From contig JAHLKF010000012.1 in NCBI GenBank assembly GCA_025558075.1, positions 124,001-188,000 of the forward strand: 64,000 bases of DNA, written 5' to 3'. This DNA is from Gaertneriomyces semiglobifer. Its lineage: Eukaryota; Chytridiomycota; Chytridiomycetes; Spizellomycetales; Spizellomycetaceae. A program made the translations under genes and the position numbers. The notes under the pieces were generated by a model. That model made no database searches, was not told where the DNA came from, and saw nothing but the letters and a program-made list of their open reading frames with translations. This document shows, one piece after another, positions 1 through 11,449 of the stretch (positions are counted from its first letter, which is position 1; every line of letters starts with the position of its first letter).

Positions 1-822
1 GGAAGCAGGTAATTTGCCCTCCGCCCGTTTTCAACAATGTTCACAATAGTTACCTTCGCTGGCCGCAGGGTCGCGCGGCTGGACATGGCGGTCTCTTGAA
101 CAACATATACCCGATCTTGCCCATAGCGAGAGCCTTTCAGAACCAGACGCGCCAATTGCTCCGTTGGTGGCACACAATACTATTACGCTTCCTCAGCAGT
201 CACCTACGGAACAGCACGTTGTAATTGAAGACTGCACGCCGAGTGTTGATGCTTCGGCACAGGAAGGGATTACGCCTGCACAAGAGTCATCAGGCGATCC
301 GGTTGTAGTTACGGAAGGAAATAATAGTGAACTAATTCCAGTCGAAGCAGATGCAGTACCGGATACGGTGCCCGTCGAAAATACAGAGGCCCCAGTGGTG
401 GTGATTAACGACCAGCCGCTGGTACCGGCAAGCCCTGTATTATTGGATAAAAGGAAGGAACGGCGAACACCTGCAGAGAATGGAAGCGTGAAGCCTTCTA
501 AGAAGCTGAAAACCAGCGACGCCAAATATGGTCGTGCCCGCCGATCATCCGGCCCACCGGCGGATAACGCCATACCCGAAGGGTTAACGAAGCTTGGCAA
601 GAAGCGGGCCAAACGCAAGTGGTGCCTGTGCCAGGTGGAAAAGTCTGAGCGTATGATCGGATGCGATAACGAGGTAGGTTTTGTAGCCGATGTTCGAGTC
701 TTTGCAGATCATCTTATCGTCTTCGCCAGCATTGCGAGACTGGCTGGTTCCACTATTCATGTGTAAATTTGAAGCGAGCTCCAAAAGGAAAGTGGTTCTG
801 CGAGAATTGCAAAACAAACTGA
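1..822 (+). CDS. ING-family PHD-finger protein (5' partial)
   Basis: This is the C-terminal part of an ING-type chromatin reader; such proteins are subunits of histone acetyltransferase or deacetylase complexes and bind H3K4me3 through the PHD finger. Exons seen: about 69..673 and 739..822, with a GT-AG intron at 674-738. A further intron, 9-68, probably separates a tiny upstream exon. Joining 673 to 739 rebuilds a complete ING PHD finger: Cys pair at CLC, the GCDNE loop, W-F-H, a Cys after YS, then CENC near the end. The protein stops only a few residues after the last Cys, so there is no polybasic tail. The linker before the finger is acidic and Ser/Pro-rich, then Lys-rich. The N-terminal ING helices lie outside the window. 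Bases 70-96 read VARLDMAVS in another frame, which resembles the ING RLD helix, so the frame near base 97 is uncertain. Confidence 0.8.
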
Positions 823-1781
823 CACCTGCTACAGCAGGCAGCGTGTGCTTCGGTTAGGTCCATCAGACGTACAGATATCTACTCACAGCATTAGGAATGT
901 CTTGGACATATGTCGTTCAAACTTGAGCTTCCGTCACTGCGCAATGATATAGGTCTGGCGAGTTTGGAGTGCCAGTGTTGAAAGGGAACTTGTGGCAATC
1001 AGGCTGTGTAGATGAGTCCGAAACTGTCCCTAACACGGTCACATGTGAAGCTGATGCTACTGCAGACGATAAATGTGAGTAGACTCCCAACAGCTGCCTG
1101 GCCAAATCTACACCCCATCTTCCATCTGCTGCCGAGCAACGCCTGCTCAGATCTTGTGCGCACCTGGACCATTGACGCGTCCGAATGTATCATGACTATA
1201 TAGAAAGATGCGGCGAGTTCTTCAAGCAAATAACTACGCCTTTGTCCCTAAGCGATCCGTCTGCGACCTCAAAGCGCAAAGAGTGGTCAAATTATCGACC
1301 CACTTCATGTTAGATGTAGTTTCCGAGCACCAGTCAATTTGAAGGTAGCTAGCTGTCCCGTTTCAGTAATGGTTCTTTTACCGCGCAGAACATAACCCCT
1401 CTCATTCACAATCAGACAACAACACTTGGTGAGATCCAAAGGTATGTCTGACGCGATCACCAATAAAGTTGCTTACGTTATGCGCGTATGAACGCGCTCA
1501 CGAACGCTGCGCTTTAACGACCCCCCCGAGAACGCTATTTCGACAGCCCTCTCCCATCTCACTTGCTCTGCTCGCCACAACTTGCCGTAGAATTTCTTTC
1601 TTTGACTCGGTAAAACTCCACTTCATCTTCGCACCTGGTTACGACGAACACCTGTGGCCGATATTGTAGCAAGTCTCGACGTTTGTGCGATTCTTACGAC
1701 GCCAGCCAGTGACAGGCTGTAGTTTCGGTGGACGCACCGCGAGGGTCAGAGCATCGCCGACATAAGCAATATCTGACAAGC
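823..1781. other. intergenic stretch, no gene seen
   Basis: Between the ING gene stop and the ATG of the APC/C activator. Short open frames occur on both strands but none shows a recognisable domain, splice-linked continuation or conserved motif. It presumably holds the 3' end of the ING transcript and the promoter of the next gene. Confidence 0.6.
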
Positions 1782-3733
1782 ATGAGTGCTACGCGTACTT
1801 TTAAGACGCCGGCACATCCGTCGGCGAGAAGAGGGAGCACAGACGAGCAGAACCGCGATTCGACGCCCGGGACACCAGGGCTCGTGAGACCGGTATGGCC
1901 TACAACCTTATCGGCGAGCGCAAATACACCTCCAGTACCTCCTACTCCGTCAGCTAGTTCGGCGGCTGGCCCGTCGAACCCACCGAGTGCACCACGGCCG
2001 GTAAAACGGCCACGGCTCTGCCAAGACGGATCAGCGACTGTGTACAATAGACACACCATGACGGCATCATCGCCGTATGCAAGCTACGGTATGAAAACAC
2101 CAAAGAGACCGCGAAGTACAAGGGACTTTCTCCAAGAGGCCGAGAGTGATGGTAAGCATAACTTTGAACTGGAGACGACGCACCTGCTCTGCGCTAACGA
2201 ACGACTTTTTGGTAGACGAAAGCGATGATGACAGCTACAAATCCCTCATTGAAAGCGAAATGTTCATGACACCGAAATCCAGTAAGAAACGCCGCATCTT
2301 TGAATGCCCGGCGTCGCCAAGCCCGATGCGGTTGTCGACGCCACGATCTAAGCGAACGCCCGGCTCGATGACACCATCCTTTGGGCTGACCCCAATGGCG
2401 CACATGTTTGCGAGAACAGGGTTGTCCCCATTCGGTAGCACATTATTGCATGCACCAAGCAGAACACCCTTCAAAATTCCCACTGCCCCGTACAAAGTTT
2501 TGGATGCGCCAGAGTTGCAGGTTAGTTCTCTACCTACATCTGAGTATGTTAAACGTGGGAAACTCATCCGAATGCGTAGGATGATTACTATTTAAACCTG
2601 TTAGATTGGTCTTCCACAGACCAATTAGCGGTAGGACTCTCGAGTTGTGCCTACCTATGGAGTGCCCACAGTGGTAGAGTGACTAAGCTATGTGACCTTG
2701 GAGAGGAGGATACCATATCGTCCGTGAGCTGGGCACAAAAGGTGATAAAACGTTCTGTTTGACTGGAAACCATATGTTCATCATCTTTAACATTTTCGCT
2801 TGGTGGGACTTTAGGGCCAGGTGCTCGCTCTCGGAACAAACACTGGTACCATTCAGCTCTGGGATGTTAGGCAAGAGAAATTGTTAAGAACCCTGGCTGA
2901 CCATACCAAAAGAATTGGTAATATGCTCTTACGTTTGCAGTCGCGGCTGAAGTGCTAATGGTCAGTCTGTGTTTCCTAGGGAGCCTCGTCTTCAACAATG
3001 ACCTCCTCACGTCGGGATCTCGCGATAAATCTATTCTACAACGAGATCTTCGAGCACCAGATGTTACGCCCATAATTCTCGGCGGGTGTTCCGCGGGGCA
3101 TACGGCGGAAATTTGCGGGTTGAAATGGAACTGGGATTACACACTCATGGCGTCAGGAGGAAATGACAATCAATTAATGTTGTGGGATCCTCGCAAAGGG
3201 GTCTTGCCAATTTGGAAGCCTCAGAATCCACATGGGGCAGCCGTTAAAGCCCTTTCTTTTCATCCAAGAAAGGTTTGTGTAGCATGACTTGTCAGAGAGC
3301 GTAAACTCGTTTGCTGACTCCCCGTGTGTTCTTTCAGCGCTGGGTTTTGGCGTCCGGTGGGGGTACTGCCGACCGTAAAATCAAGACGTGGAATTTACAA
3401 ACGCAATCGCTCATTACAGAGCATGACACCGACAGTCAAGTTTGTAACTTAGCTTGGGAAGACAACAATGGCCATCTGATTTCCACGCATGGATACTCCC
3501 GCAATCACATCAGTGTTTGGAAGCCGATAGAAAGCGGTGCAAACAATCAGGTTGGGTTCAAAGAGTATGCTTCGCTTACTGCGCACACGAGTAGGGTTGT
3601 ATACCTTGCACTGAGTCCGAACCATGAGACGATTGTAACCGGTGCCGGCGACGAGACTTTGCGATTTTGGAAAATTTCCGAAGCTAAGGAAAGGAAAGGC
3701 CCAAAGAGGGACACCGGCACATGTATCATATAA
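1782..3733 (+). CDS. Cdc20/Cdh1-like APC/C activator, WD40
   Basis: Fizzy-related (Cdh1/Ste9-like) coactivator that brings substrates to the anaphase-promoting complex. Exons: 1782..2151, 2216..2520, 2580..2741, 2815..2917, 2980..3272, 3338..3733; all introns are GT-AG of 59-73 nt and give a continuous 542-residue protein. Residues 1-217 are Ser/Pro/Thr-rich and basic. The segment SYKSLIESEMF matches the Cdh1 region before the propeller. The family signature KVLDAPELQ-DDYYLNL-DWSS follows at about 217-240, then seven WD repeats (GSRDKSILQRD, SGGNDNQLMLWD, ASGGGTADRKIKTWN, STHGYSRN, TGAGDETLRFW). Oddities: no DR(F/Y)IPxR C-box is visible in the N-terminus, the nearest basic stretch being GMKTPKRPR, and the C-terminus ends TCII instead of Ile-Arg. 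Family assignment is firm; Cdh1 versus a meiotic paralogue is open. Confidence 0.93.
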
Positions 3734-3908
3734 ACGATGGGAACCTCCACTCCGCTTACGCAGCATTTGCCATCAATTAATCACATTGTGAGCGGACCCA
3801 TCAATAATACCCGACCCCAATGCAATAACGTGCACATAGATCAATTAATAATACACACTAGTACATATATGAAGTGCTGCGCAGCCGTGTCGGTCCTTTT
3901 GCGCGAAG

Positions 3909-6120
3909 TTATGTCAGGGAAATATCCGTGCTGCGCACACGATGTCGCTTAGTACGTGCATTCATGAGTGATGCTATGCTGAGCTGCAGCTCCTTCATCT
4001 GCAACAGGTTCTCATCGTCTTTCTCATCTAGTTCCTGATTCTTCCTGTAAATCTCCTGCTTAAGGTTTGCGATTTGTCGATCTTTCCCAGCCAGCTCTTC
4101 GTGTAAAGTGCTCAGTTCCAGTCGGTGCCTCTCGCAAAGAGCTGTAACATCAGAAAGTTTTTGTTCAGTCCTTTTAGACTCTCGTTGTGCAGCCTCCTTT
4201 GCTGCCAGACTTGTTTCCAGCTCCGTCTGTCGCGCCTTAACGAGCGTGATCTGGTCTAGCAATTCACCACGTTGCTGCTGCCATTTGTCTCGTTCCGCTT
4301 CATAATTACGCGTCGCGGTCGCATGGCCTGTAGACCGAGTGGCAAGGTCGGTCTGTACTGCTTTGAGCTGTTGATTGAGTGACTGGATTTGGGAGGTAAG
4401 ATCTGCCCGCTTCTCGTCCTTCAAAGATGAAGCGAGGATCAGCGCTCGGTTAAGATGACAACGGAGTTATTATTAATGCTTACCTCCTCTCTCCTCACAC
4501 GGGCCTCAGTATCCATCGCTTTGTCTTGTAAAGATCGCTTCTCGGCCAGCCATCTGGTCTTGGCTAAATCAAACTCCTCCTCAAGCTTTACACGAGACGC
4601 TTCGGAGGCCTTTAGCTTTTCATCGACTTTGCTGACCCGATCTTTTATAACACGAGTCCATCGCTCCTCAGCGTCGCTTTCAGCTTTGGCAACTTTCTCG
4701 TCTGCCTCCTGTTTAATGATCTTAAGTTTCCCTCGTAACTTCTCAACTTCCTCCAACAACATCTTCTTATCGCGGTTCACAACTTCCACTTTCAGTTCGG
4801 AGTCTGCGACTTGCGCTTCCAGCTCTAATAATCGCTTTTGAGCATGACGGGCAGCAGCATCGGCATCTCGATTTCTGTGTAGTCGCTCCTCTCTGTCATG
4901 ACGTAACCTCTCTTCAAGTTCCACGCATTTCTTTTCAAGTATTGATCGCTCTTCCATCCACTTTTGTTCCAATTCGCGCTTTTCTCTCTCTAACCGGTCG
5001 GCACGGGTTTCCAACCCTCGAAACGAGTCGCGCGATTTGGAGAGCTCTGACGATTGCAGTGTGAGCTGGTGCTCACGGGCCGCGAGTTCTCGAGAAAGCG
5101 TTGCGACTGTGTCTTGATGTGCAGTGGTGAGAGAATGTATGTGGTCAGCTTGAAGACGGGCGTGGATTGATGTGGCATGCGAGGTACGATTGCGTTCAAG
5201 TGCCGTTGCTACACCAATTTCGTATGAGGTACAACCCGCAGTAGGGCAGTGCACAACATGACCTACTGATTGCAAGGGCAATATCCTCGGGTACCTCATT
5301 TCCGGCTAACAGCAGTTCTTCTAGTGTTTCATTCCACTTTAATAAATCCATGAACGCTCGAGACCCCAACAGACCGATGTTGTTCCACCTCAAATCTGAT
5401 CAGTCGCTTTGATGCATAAGTTACCACATCGCTTTCATATTGAATAGAAGCTTGTGGCTATCTTACCTAGTTTTCTCAATCCACTATTGTTCCGCAAACA
5501 GACAGCCAACGTCTGCGCGCCTTGTGGTCCAATCTTGTTATTCCGGAGGTCCAGCTCCTCCAACGATTGGTTGATGCCTAGCGCATCTGCAATGACTCGT
5601 ATGCCAGACTCCCAAATACCTATACAGTTCCATTCGAGTATGAGACTGCACATTCGTGCGCATTATGAGTTCGCCGAAAGCGCCGCAAGAACAGATTGGC
5701 TTGTATGAACCTTTTGAGGGCCGTGTTGACTTTTAACATTTGAGCAAGCGCTGCTGCGCCATCATTTCTAATGCTACATTTTGCCTTAGGTTAGGCTCAC
5801 GATAACGACCTGGGTACCTCTTAGCTCACCTGTTGCCTCGTAAATCCAAGTACTGAACTGAACAATTGGATCTCAGTGCACCGGCCAGCAGGATACACCC
5901 TATAGCAACCATCAGCTATTTGATACAAGATCGTGCTTGATTCTGCTTGCGACGCACCTTCGTCTCCCAAAAACGAGTCGGCAAGCACGACCCTTCGAAT
6001 TTGGCAGTCATTCTTTAGCTTTTCGGCGAGTTGCGTCAACTCTTTGACGCTTGTTGACTGGCCGTGAAGGTCTAACGTTGCCGGATTGACGGGCGACGTT
6101 TTAGAAATCAATTCTACCAT
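3909..6120 (-). CDS. LRRC45-like leucine-rich coiled-coil protein
   Basis: Homologue of LRRC45, a centrosome/basal-body linker protein needed for centriole cohesion and ciliogenesis in animals. Exons on the minus strand: 6120..5958, 5899..5830, 5773..5711, 5645..5467, 5395..5267, 5208..4484, 4418..3909; total 612 residues, close to the 670 of the human protein. Residues 1-200 hold leucine-rich repeats in the LRRC45 order: LDLHGQS, YLDLRGNS, LILEWNCIGIW, LDLRNNKIGPQGAQ, DLRWNNIGLLGSRA, LLLAGNEVPED. Residues about 205-610 are almost entirely Glu/Lys/Arg/Gln-rich coiled coil. The start was set at the ATG at 6120; the upstream in-frame TTG has no support. It is convergent with the APC/C activator gene. 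The motif order shared with human LRRC45 makes the call more specific than a generic LRR protein. Confidence 0.85.
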
Positions 6121-6894
6121 GGCCGCTCGCAAACTGGAGGTTATCAGCTAACGCATTGGGAAGTAGGACGTAGGCTCCTTCAACCGAGTATGCGCAGCAC
6201 GCGTTTTCCTCTTACGTAAACCAGCAGTTTGCCGCCCTCTTTTTTTTTGGTTCCAAGCACTTCCTCAGTTAATATATTAACTGGAGTGGGGAGACTGTGG
6301 GACTGTGGGGTAATCGTCAATTATGAAGTGGCTCGACTACGAGTATGCGAAGTCACGGGCGTCTAAAGCGAAGACAATACAAAGAATGGTCGTTTATAGG
6401 AGCAAGTCCTGCTCATTTGGACGTGCCTGACATCGTCCCCTATCAAGATGCGGACGGCAATAGCGTAGCGTCCAAATAGCCAATTCATGATGATTCTTCG
6501 GTCCAAGTATATTCCGCTCTATCGCGAGTAACTTTACAACTCTTATTTCCAGCTAATGCCGCTATCTACTGCATGCGCTGTCTGCACACTGCATTCCCGT
6601 CGAGATATGAATCAAACGCCAAAGATCTTCGCCCGACTATTGGTCGATGTCTCCGACCGAAGGCGGAGATGGGCGGCTGCGAAAATTCGCCGCGGGGATG
6701 CAAGTCACGTGATGGTAAATTCCCGATGGTTGATTTTTGGTTGGTATTCATTAGTCAAAAGGAACCATCGATTCAGGAATCTCAGGTTGGCAGACAGGAC
6801 GACAACGACAAGGAGACTGCTTGTATCCATCCTGCTAGCATCCATTGCCCCCCATTCTGCTCGTTGATCTCTACCCCAAACGCACACTCTAGCC
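6121..6894. promoter_or_regulatory. divergent promoter region (LRRC45-like / mitoferrin)
   Basis: A 774 bp interval between two divergently transcribed genes. It has poly-T and AT-rich tracts around 6240-6280. No additional coding sequence or clear TATA box was identified; the overlapping open frames at 6556-6917 have no recognisable content. Confidence 0.4.
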
Positions 6895-8082
6895 ATGTCT
6901 ATACCTACAGAGGTTGAAGAGGTCGACTACGAGTCGCTTGAGACGACTTCGGTCGCGACGAACATGCTGGCAGGTGCCCTGGCGGGCATCACTGAGCACA
7001 CTGTCATGTACCCACTAGATTCAATCAAGGTAAGATGGCATCCACTTTGTTAGCTGGGTTGGGAACACGCGTTTGACGTCCTACCGACTAGACTCGAATG
7101 CAAGTCATAACATCGAACCCTCAAGCAATCTACTCCGGTGTGACGAATGCTCTCACACGAATTTCAAGCGCGGAGGGCTTTTCGACACTATGGCGGGGAG
7201 TCAACTCGATGATTCTAGGTGCTGGTCCGGCTCATGCTCTGTACTTCGCCACATATGAAAAGTGCAAGGAAATGTTGAGTGGCAATGGCGCTGGTCATCA
7301 CCATGTCGCGCACGGTAGGTGTTATTCATTGGCGCGACCTTAAGAAGTTGATTTGCTCAATCTTGCATTCAGCTGCGGCAGGAGCGTGTGCAACCATTGT
7401 GTCGGACGGTGTTATGAATCCGTTTGATGGTGAGTTCGTGTGGACGACCGTTCGTCCACTGCAGTTACTGATCATCGTGCTCCAACAGTGATCAAGCAAC
7501 GAATGCAAGTTCATGGATCAGTGCACCGGGGAGCATTCGAGTGTGGGCGCACTATCCTGCGTACTGAAGGCTTGAGTGCCTTTTACGTGTCATACCCAAC
7601 CACCCTCATGATGACCATTCCCTTCCAATCCATCCATTTCACTGTTTACGAATACTTCCGCAAAACGCTTAACCCAAGCGGTAATTATGATCCCAAGACT
7701 CACTGTATTTCTGGCGCTCTCGCTGGAGCGGCTGCCGCTGCTTTGACCAACCCACTTGATGTTGCAAAGACTCTGTTACAAACGAGAGGAGCCGTGGAGG
7801 ACACCAAAATCAGGAAAGCGTCAGGATTGGTAGAAGCCTTCAAAATCATTTATCGTAGACACGGATTTGCGGGTTTTGCAATGGGCCTGAAGCCGAGAGT
7901 GTTATCGCACATGCCCGCTACTGCCGTGTGTTGGACAACAGTGAGTGCATTGATCGCCACGCTACGCCTACGCTTACTAACTTGAGCCCTTCCAGTACGA
8001 ATTCTTGAAGATGATCATTTCGCGACAACCAGGGTTCGAGAACAATGTCACCACAGTCCCTGTTCCTGCTCCGCAAGGGTAG
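6895..8082 (+). CDS. mitoferrin-type mitochondrial carrier (Mrs3/4-like)
   Basis: SLC25 carrier of the mitoferrin branch, which imports iron across the inner mitochondrial membrane for haem and Fe-S cluster synthesis. Exons: 6895..7029, 7092..7314, 7373..7429, 7489..7940, 7996..8082; 317 residues. Three carrier repeats are complete with signatures PLDSIKTRMQ (about residue 40), PFDVIKQRMQ and [10 protein letters not shown]. The segments [40 protein letters not shown] and [17 protein letters not shown] are characteristic of mitoferrins, including the helix residues that tell them from other carriers. The ATG at 6895 gives the usual short N-terminal tail of about 23 residues. Family call by motif recognition; iron transport itself is inferred. 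Confidence 0.9.
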
Positions 8083-9428
8083 AGTTCTCGTCGTCCTTAT
8101 AGCGCGACTCTCAACAGTATTTTCATACGCACTACCATTCTGTGTCGTTAAGGCACTCACGATCACCCGAGGAATAAGTGTAGCTGTTCCCCTAGACTCG
8201 TGACATCGAAGGCGCTATAGATCATGCGACGAAACTGTACAAAAGGCCTGTAGCTGTTACTCAACGGGAAGATGAACTGCATAGACAACGTATGGAGAAG
8301 GAATGTTCAGAGTCGGGAGGACGCAGTACCATTCAGACGTTTACAGAGCATTACATAGGAAGAAGAGGAGGCGGAGGTGGAGAACGGGTGATATTTTTGG
8401 GGGATTGCACATAGTTTTTACTTTTCATCTTATTTCCTTCCCGTAGAGCTTGGTAGTCTCAGTCTGCCTGTGTCATCAGGAGGACGTGAAGTTCAATAAT
8501 AAATGACTGAAGTTTCCAATCATTCATGCTCTTTACTCGGCAGAACGTAGATTGTAGCAGCATAATAATATCCGTAGTAGGACTGATGAGCGAGCGACTG
8601 GACCGTTAGCATTTTCGAGGCATGACGCGTATATGTTGACTGTGCCACCCAAATGTTAGGGTTGGCCACCTTTCTTACAAGCCCCCGCTGAGACTGGGGC
8701 CTATTCTGGCGTGACGAGGGCCACACGAGCGACTTTGGAGGAGGAGAGTTGGTGCATTCTGCGAACCGAAGATTTGGGTTTGCATGTTTTGGGGAGATCG
8801 CTCAGCACATCTAGCGAGCGAAGCGACCGGTGCAGGACGGCGGTAAACGGGCTATTTGTATACGGCAAACGGGCAGTCTCATCAGGAGCCTGAGGGTCCC
8901 CTTCATTGTGCATTCACCGGAGGATTAGCAACAACTCGCCCTCAAATATAAATAAGAACCAACCCGCTTGCACGCCACACACCTTGCCAAACGCCAATCC
9001 CCACTTACACCTCACAAGGACGAACACATCCCGGGGAAGCATTAACGACAGCAACACCTGCGCCCCGTTGGATTTCCGCTTTCGCTGTACAACTCGTCAC
9101 AACAACGGCCGCAGACTAATTCCCGGGACATCTGACATTGCGTCCCGAAATTTGTCTCTCAACCTGTATTGCCGATACCTATCCGTCCTTATTTTACGAA
9201 GGGTGGATCATTACGTGAATAGTTGATTGAGCTTGTTAGGCAATCGTTGACACTTTTTTTCACGACGAATCGATTTTTGGTGGTGCAGATACCTGTATAC
9301 ACGGTACGCGGACAGTGGATCGCTGAAGCTCCTCAAGCGCAGCAAGGTTTACTCTTGCATTTGAGAGAACCCGTATTAATGTGGCATGTTCTCCGTCATT
9401 GCAGATTCATACCTGCCCGATTTGAAAG
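8083..9428. other. intergenic stretch upstream of PP1 gene
   Basis: 1.35 kb between the mitoferrin stop and the PP1 ATG. It contains a purine-rich tract near 8360-8385 and C/A-rich sequence at 8940-9050, probably 5' untranslated or promoter DNA of the phosphatase. No open frame with recognisable content. Confidence 0.5.
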
Positions 9429-10821
9429 ATGGCTGAAAATCAGGAAGTTGACGTTGACTCGGTCATTGAGCGTCTCTTGGAAGGTATATATCTCTCCGTC
9501 GTGCTTTAAAGTCAGTGCCTTCGCTACGGACGGCCTCTATGGATCCCACTACCAACGGCAGTGCAGTTTCGTCGGTGTCGTCATTCTGTATTCAGTACTT
9601 ATCGGATGCGGTTTTTTTCTTTTCGATTCGTCAATCCAGTACGAGGTAGCCGACCAGGCAAGCAGGTTCAGCTCGGCGAGCATGAGATCCGTTACCTATG
9701 CACCAAATCTCGCGAAATATTCGTAAGCCAACCAATTCTACTCGAGCTAGAAGCACCGATCAAAATTTGCGGTACGGAGAATACGGTTCCTACATCAAAG
9801 ACGCTCAGCGAGTACTAAATGCAATCGAAAATGTTTTAGGTGATATCCATGGGCAGTACTACGATCTGTTACGGTTGTTCGAATACGGAGGATTCCCACC
9901 AGATGCCAATTATCTTTTCCTGGGTGACTACGTGGATCGAGGAAAGCAATCACTAGAAACCATTTGCCTATTGCTCGCATACAAGATAAAATACCCGGAA
10001 AACTTTTTCATTTTGCGCGGAAATCATGAGTGCGCAAGTATCAACCGTATCTACGGATTCTACGATGAATGTAAGCGACGTTTTGTTGCTATGGCACCTT
10101 TGGCACTGTTCTTATTGCCGCTTTATAGGCAAGAGGCGGTATAACATCAAACTGTGGAAAACTTTCACTGACTGCTTCAACTGTTTGCCAATCGCTGCCA
10201 TTATCGACGAGAAGATTTTCACTATGCACGGAGGGTTATCTCCCGATTTGCAGAACATGGACCAAATTCGGAGAGTGATGCGGCCGACGGATGTTCCTGA
10301 CACAGGTACTTGAATGTTGGATGTATATCGGATTTGTGGTTACGTGTTTACATCATTTGCAGGTTTGTTGTGTGACCTCTTGTGGTCTGATCCCGACAAA
10401 GAAATTACAGGGTGGAGTGAAAACGATCGGGGAGTTTCATTCACGTTTGGGCCGGACGTTGTGACACGATTCCTGCAAAAGCACGATTTGGATCTGATTT
10501 GCCGAGCACATCAGGTCGTTGAAGATGGCTACGAATTTTTCGCAAAGCGACAATTGGTTACTTTGTTCAGCGCGCCGAATTATTGTGGAGAGTTTGATAA
10601 CGCGGGTGCAATGATGAGTGTGGACGATACTTTGATGTGTTCTTTCCAGGTGCGGACGGTTACCGGATTTTTGTTGTAGGAATAAGCTAACTGAACACAT
10701 TCTGTAGATCCTGAAGCCTGCTGAGAAAAAGCAAAAATACGCTTACGGTGGTATGAATTCTGGTCGACCCGTGACACCGCCTCGTAACAAAAAGAAAAAG
10801 GAGATGGCCAAGACCATTTAG
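9429..10821 (+). CDS. PP1 catalytic subunit (Ser/Thr phosphatase)
   Basis: Type 1 protein phosphatase catalytic subunit, targeted to glycogen, chromatin, kinetochore and cell-cycle substrates by regulatory partners. Exons: 9429..9483, 9640..9771, 9840..10070, 10129..10305, 10363..10649, 10708..10821; 331 residues, normal for PP1. Metal-binding and catalytic motifs are all present: [83 protein letters not shown]. The PP1-specific N-terminus ([11 protein letters not shown], then [12 protein letters not shown]) separates it from PP2A and PP2B. The exon break at GDEC was resolved as T|GC with the GT at 10071. The C-terminal tail ends in [15 protein letters not shown]; the TPPR motif is the usual Cdk phosphorylation site. 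Confidence 0.96.
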
Positions 10822-11449
10822 AATGCATGCGTCAGACGCTTCACGTGGTTGATAGTATCGTACCCTTTCTGCCTGGACGACACATGTCTTTTGCGTTTGT
10901 TAGAAGTTCCCGTTCTTGTTGGGTTCCGAGGTGGGAAATAGTTGTGAGGGATGCGGGAGAAGTGTGTGTGTTCTGAGGTACACCACAGAGAGGGAACGTG
11001 CTACGGGATTGTGACGAGAAAGGTATATATGATGATGAATTGACCGGATATTCTTTCTAATTAGTGTGCATTTATCCTCCCCCTTCCTGTGCGTGGTCCG
11101 CGTTACTGCTCGCGTGCTTGCTTTCCATGATTTATATTGCAATCGTTTTGTCCGTGTGAGAGACCCTTTTAATAGCGGGAAAAGGTTCCTTCACTGGCCA
11201 CATTGGTTGTACATTGACAACCGCTTCTCCGTACGCACACGGGATGGAGAGGTAACCTGGTTCAGCATACATCCAATTACCAGAGAGCACACAGCTTACG
11301 GGCGTGAAACATTTGTATTAAGGACGGCTCTGGGTCAGCCAACTATCTGTACAACCCGGTGTACCGGCACTCCCTCATGGCTCCGGCAAGGTATGATATT
11401 AACTATCCAAGCATGTGAATTAGTCTACAAAAACCATTCCATAAGAACT
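10822..11449. other. convergent intergenic region
   Basis: Lies between the 3' ends of the PP1 and SNF5 genes, so it should hold both 3' untranslated regions. The open frame at 11066-11470 overlaps the end of SNF5 and has no recognisable domain. Confidence 0.5.
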
